From Streptomyces sp. PR69 (GTDB lineage: Bacteria; Actinomycetota; Actinomycetes; Streptomycetales; Streptomycetaceae), in assembly GCF_026420845.1 (NCBI RefSeq), contig NZ_JAOWCB010000003.1, positions 248,001 to 312,000 of the forward strand: a stretch of 64,000 nt of DNA, in the 5' to 3' direction. Positions 59,905 to 64,000 of the stretch are shown here, one piece after another (within the stretch, counting starts at the first letter, position 1; every line of letters begins with the position of its first letter). The translations under genes were made by a program, and so were the position numbers. The notes beneath the pieces were generated by a model. It did not search any database and was not told the origin of the DNA. It worked only from the letters and a program-made list of their open reading frames with translations.

Positions 59905-62106
59905 TCACCGGTCGTCGGTGAACCGCTCTCCCTTCTCCGCCTTCCGAAGCAGCAGCGCCGGGGGCTCGAACCTCTCGCCGTAGCGCTCCGCCAGCTCTTG
60001 AGCGCGGGCGACAAAGCCCGGCAGTCCGCCCTCGTAGCCGTTGATGTACTGCAGCACGCCGCCGGTCCACGCCGGGAAGCCGATGCCCATGATCGAGCCG
60101 ATGTTGGCGTCTGCCACCGACGTCAGCACCCCCTCCTCCAGGCAGCGGACCGTGTCCAGGGCCTCGGAGAAGAGCATCCGCTCCTGCATGTCCTCAAAGG
60201 GGACCGCGGCGTCCGCCCTGCCGAAGTGCTCGCGCAGGCCCGGCCACAGGCCCGCCCGGCTGCCGTCCTCCGCGTAGTCGTAGAAGCCGGCGCCGCCGCT
60301 GCGTCCGGTACGGCCGAACTCGTCGACCATCCGGTCGATCACGGCGTCCGCGGGGTGGCCAGGCCAGGCGCCGCCGGCCTCCTCGACCGCCCGGCGCGTC
60401 TCGTCGCGGATCTTGCGGGGCAGGGTGAGGGTCAGCTCGTCCATCAGGGACAGCACCTTCGCCGGGTAGCCCGCCTGGGCCGCGGCCTGCTCGACCGACG
60501 CGGGCTCGACGCCCTCGCCCACCATGGCGACGCCCTCGTTGATGAACCGGCCGATGACGCGGGAGGTGAAGAAGCCGCGGGAGTCATGGACGACGATCGG
60601 CGTCTTGTTGATCTGGCGGACCAGATCGAAGGCGCGGGCCAGGGCCTCGTCCCCGGTCCGCTCCCCCTTGATGATCTCCACCAGGGGCATCTTGTCGACC
60701 GGTGAGAAGAAGTGCAGCCCGATGAAGTCCGCCGGCCGCGCCACGCCCTTGGCGAGCAGGGTGATCGGCAGTGTGGAGGTGTTGGAGCAGAGCAGCGCGT
60801 CGGGCTCCACGATGTCCTGGATCTCCTGGAACACCCGGTGTTTCAGGGCGGTGTCCTCGAAGACCGCCTCGATCACGGCGTCACAGCCCGCCAGCTCCGC
60901 CGCGTCCGCGGCAGGCGTGATGCGCGCGAGCAGCGCGTCCCGCTCGGCCTCGGTCCTGCGGCCCTTGGCCACCGCCTTGTCCAGCAGCTTCTCCGAGTAC
61001 GCCCGGCCCTTCTCGGCGGCCTCAAGGGAGACGTCCTTGAGGATGACGTCGATCCCGGCGCGTGCGCAGGAGTAGGCGATGCCCGCGCCCATCATGCCCG
61101 CGCCGAGCACGGCGACCTTGCGGACCCGGCGCGGCTCGACGCCCTGGGGCCGGCTGGCCCCGGAGTTGACGGCCTGGAGGTCGAAGAAGAACGCCTGGAT
61201 CATGTTCTTGGCGGTCTGCCCGGTGACCAGCTCGGTGAAGTACCGGGCCTCGATGGTCTGCGCGGTCTCGAAGTCGACCTGCGAGCCCTCCACCGCCGCG
61301 GCGAGGATGTTGCGCGGGGCGGGGTAGGGCGCGCCTGCCGTCTGCTTCTTCAGGTTCGCCGGGAAGGCGGGGAGGTCGGCGGCGAACCGGGGATTGGACG
61401 GCGTCCCTCCCGGGATCTTGTAGCCCTTGACGTCCCAGGGCTGCTGCGACTGGGGGTGTGCGTCGATGAAGGCGCGCGCCCGGGCGAGCATCTCCTCGCG
61501 GGTCTCGGCCACTTCATCGACGAGGCCGCTCGCGAGGGCGCGCCGCGGGCTGTACTGGGTGCCCTGCACCAGCACCTTCAGCAGGGCGTCGGCGATGCCC
61601 ATGAGGCGTACGGTGCGGGTGACTCCCCCGCCGCCGGGCAGCAGGCCGAGGGTCACCTCGGGCAGGCCGATCTTGGAGCCGGGCGCGTCGAGGGCGATGC
61701 GGTGGTGGCAGGCGAGCGCGATCTCGTAACCGCCGCCGAGCGCCGCGCCGTTGATCGCCGCGACGACGGGCTTGCCGAGGGTCTCGATACGGCGCAGAGC
61801 GCGCTTGACGTCCATGCCCGCGTCGAAGATGCGCTGGGCGTCGCCGGGGCCGGCCTTGATCATGTCCTTGAGGTCGCCGCCCGCGAAGAAGGTCTTCTTC
61901 GCGGAGGTGATGACGATGCCGCGGATGGCGTCCTTCTCCGCCTCCGCGCGGTCGGCGACCGCGGCGAGGGATTCCCGGAAGGCGTGGTTCATGGTGTTGG
62001 CGGACTGGTCCGGGTCGTCCAGGACGAGGGTGACGACGCCGTCGTCGTCCTGCTCCCAGCGGATGACGCCGATGGTTTCTTCCTGGCTGGCGGTGGTCTC
62101 GGTCAT
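59905..62106 (-). CDS. Multifunctional enoyl-CoA hydratase / 3-hydroxyacyl-CoA dehydrogenase
   Basis: This 733-residue FadB/FadJ-type beta-oxidation enzyme has an N-terminal crotonase domain of about 1-290 (FFAGGDLKDMI, NGAALGGGYEIALACHH, GLPEVTLGLLPGGGGVT with the catalytic Glu). An NAD domain from about 325 contains VAVLGAGMMGAGIAYSCARAG. The C-terminal dehydrogenase domain contains LHFFSPVDKMPLVEII, with His-Glu chemistry, and SRGFFTSRVIGRFINEG. It hydrates trans-2-enoyl-CoA and oxidises the L-3-hydroxyacyl-CoA. ATG 62106 is used. It lies 56 bases after the thiolase gene on the same strand. Confidence 0.95.
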   Translation of the reverse strand: MTETTASQEETIGVIRWEQDDDGVVTLVLDDPDQSANTMNHAFRESLAAVADRAEAEKDAIRGIVITSAKKTFFAGGDLKDMIKAGPGDAQRIFDAGMDVKRALRRIETLGKPVVAAINGAALGGGYEIALACHHRIALDAPGSKIGLPEVTLGLLPGGGGVTRTVRLMGIADALLKVLVQGTQYSPRRALASGLVDEVAETREEMLARARAFIDAHPQSQQPWDVKGYKIPGGTPSNPRFAADLPAFPANLKKQTAGAPYPAPRNILAAAVEGSQVDFETAQTIEARYFTELVTGQTAKNMIQAFFFDLQAVNSGASRPQGVEPRRVRKVAVLGAGMMGAGIAYSCARAGIDVILKDVSLEAAEKGRAYSEKLLDKAVAKGRRTEAERDALLARITPAADAAELAGCDAVIEAVFEDTALKHRVFQEIQDIVEPDALLCSNTSTLPITLLAKGVARPADFIGLHFFSPVDKMPLVEIIKGERTGDEALARAFDLVRQINKTPIVVHDSRGFFTSRVIGRFINEGVAMVGEGVEPASVEQAAAQAGYPAKVLSLMDELTLTLPRKIRDETRRAVEEAGGAWPGHPADAVIDRMVDEFGRTGRSGGAGFYDYAEDGSRAGLWPGLREHFGRADAAVPFEDMQERMLFSEALDTVRCLEEGVLTSVADANIGSIMGIGFPAWTGGVLQYINGYEGGLPGFVARAQELAERYGERFEPPALLLRKAEKGERFTDDR

Positions 62107-62162
62107 GCGATGTCTCCGTGAGGTGTGCGGTGCGGCTGTGGCGGGCGGACGGGCGGGCGGCC

Positions 62163-63377
<1,215 letters not shown>

Positions 63378-63424
63378 TGGTCAAGCCTTTCCGGGAAGTC
63401 GGTGGGAGTCGGCGGTCAGGAGGG

Positions 63425-64000
63425 TCAGCCGAGCAGGGAGCGGCCGATGATCTCCTTCATGATCTCGGTAGTGCCGCCGTAGATGGTCTGGATGCGGCCG
63501 TCGACAAAGGCCCTGGCCACCGGGTACTCGCTCATATAGCCGTAGCCGCCGTGCAGTTGCAGACAGCGGTCGGCGACCCGCTTCTGCAGCTCGGTGGCCC
63601 ACCACTTGGCCATCGAGGCGTGTACGGCGTCGAGTTCCCCGTTCGAGTGATCGACGATGCAGCGGTCGATGAACGTACGGGTGACGGCGCACTCGGTGGC
63701 CATCTCGGCGATCTCGAAGCGGATGTGCTGGAGCCGGGCCAGCGGCCGCCCGAAGGCCTCGCGCTCCTTGACGTACTGCGTGGTGATCTCCAGCAGATGT
63801 TCGGCGGCGGCGATGCCGGAGACGGCGATGGCCATGCGCTCCTGCGCGAGGTTGGTCATCAGATGGCCGAACGCGCCGTTCAGCTCGCCCAGCAGATTCT
63901 CCTTGGGCACCCGGACGTCCTGGAAGAACAGCTCCGCGGTGTCCTGGGCCTTCTGGCCGATCTTGTCGAGGTTGCGGCCGCGTTCGAAGCCCTCGGCGCC
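63425..64000 (-). CDS. Acyl-CoA dehydrogenase (5' part lies outside the window)
   Basis: The visible C-terminal 191 residues start in GAEGFERGRNLDKIGQKAQD, followed by the FAD/substrate contact ELFFQDVRVPKENLLGE. They end with the four-helix C-terminal domain. Helices include EREAFGRPLARLQHIRFEIAEMATE and VADRCLQLHGGYGYMSEYPVAR with YGGTTEIMKEIIGRSLL. The catalytic Glu region (TTEI) is intact. It oxidises acyl-CoA to trans-2-enoyl-CoA and passes electrons to ETF. It heads or belongs to the beta-oxidation operon and continues beyond the window's right edge. Confidence 0.95.
   Translation of the reverse strand, partial: GAEGFERGRNLDKIGQKAQDTAELFFQDVRVPKENLLGELNGAFGHLMTNLAQERMAIAVSGIAAAEHLLEITTQYVKEREAFGRPLARLQHIRFEIAEMATECAVTRTFIDRCIVDHSNGELDAVHASMAKWWATELQKRVADRCLQLHGGYGYMSEYPVARAFVDGRIQTIYGGTTEIMKEIIGRSLLG

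Overview
The window is high-GC actinobacterial chromosome. Codon use strongly favours G/C at third positions, GTG starts are frequent, neighbouring genes are coupled by ATGA/GTGA overlaps, and the families are typical of Streptomyces: a conservon, an actinobacterial hpn/shc hopanoid cluster, a SCO6745-family protein, and an M23 hydrolase behind a ydaO-type leader. From memory, the order of 18.8-46.9 kb resembles the S. coelicolor SCO6745-SCO6771 neighbourhood. I see no phage, insertion sequence or CRISPR array.

Layout. 1-3.7 kb: an operon on the + strand holding the end of an iron/siderophore-type ABC ATPase, a Rossmann-fold DUF364-like protein, a PduX-like GHMP kinase and a divergent PLP-dependent beta-replacement enzyme. 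3.8-6.2 kb: an ECF sigma factor and a membrane protein, separated by a repeat-rich spacer. 6.5-7.8 kb: a lone arginine:glycine amidinotransferase homologue and a tRNA-Pro(GGG). 7.9-11.8 kb: a conservon (cvnA-cvnB-cvnC-cvnD) ending in a GAF-domain gene. 12.2-18.2 kb: assorted enzymes and regulators, then a LysM-M23 peptidoglycan hydrolase with a probable cyclic-di-AMP riboswitch. 19.6-32.2 kb: the hopanoid operon (hpnC-hpnD-hpnE-polyprenyl synthase-shc-hpnG-hpnH-dxs-hpnO) with a cupin XRE regulator and a tiny membrane protein at its end. 32.5-39.9 kb: a polyol/alcohol-phosphate glycopolymer or polar-lipid locus (two CDP-alcohol phosphotransferases, a LicC/PntC-like cytidylyltransferase, a glycerol-1-phosphate dehydrogenase-like enzyme, a GT2 and a TagGH/Wzm-Wzt-type exporter). 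40.3-49.4 kb: a cation efflux protein, idi, an anti-sigma-type ATPase, an HdeD-like protein, an enoyl-CoA hydratase, two DJ-1-fold genes, a SCO6745-family gene and tex. 49.7-58.9 kb: an ABC-F protein, a D-amino-acid-oxidase-like enzyme, an M14 peptidase, a LacI regulator, an MpaB-type protein, a sphingomyelinase and a His-rich CDF. 59.1-64 kb: a MerR regulator convergent with a beta-oxidation operon that runs off the end.

How the genes work together. dxs, idi and the polyprenyl synthase supply C5 to C15 precursors. HpnC, HpnD and HpnE turn FPP into squalene, SHC cyclises it, and HpnH, HpnG and HpnO build the aminohopanoid side chain. The 32.5-39.9 kb genes look like a CDP-activated phospho-alcohol assembly line coupled to export. 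The first four genes suggest a kinase/PLP pair making a modified amino acid for a metal-related process. Three intergenic spacers (4.5-5.5, 15.4-16.1 and 49.4-49.7 kb) carry one dispersed GC-rich hairpin repeat family, including a perfect 43-bp inverted duplicate.
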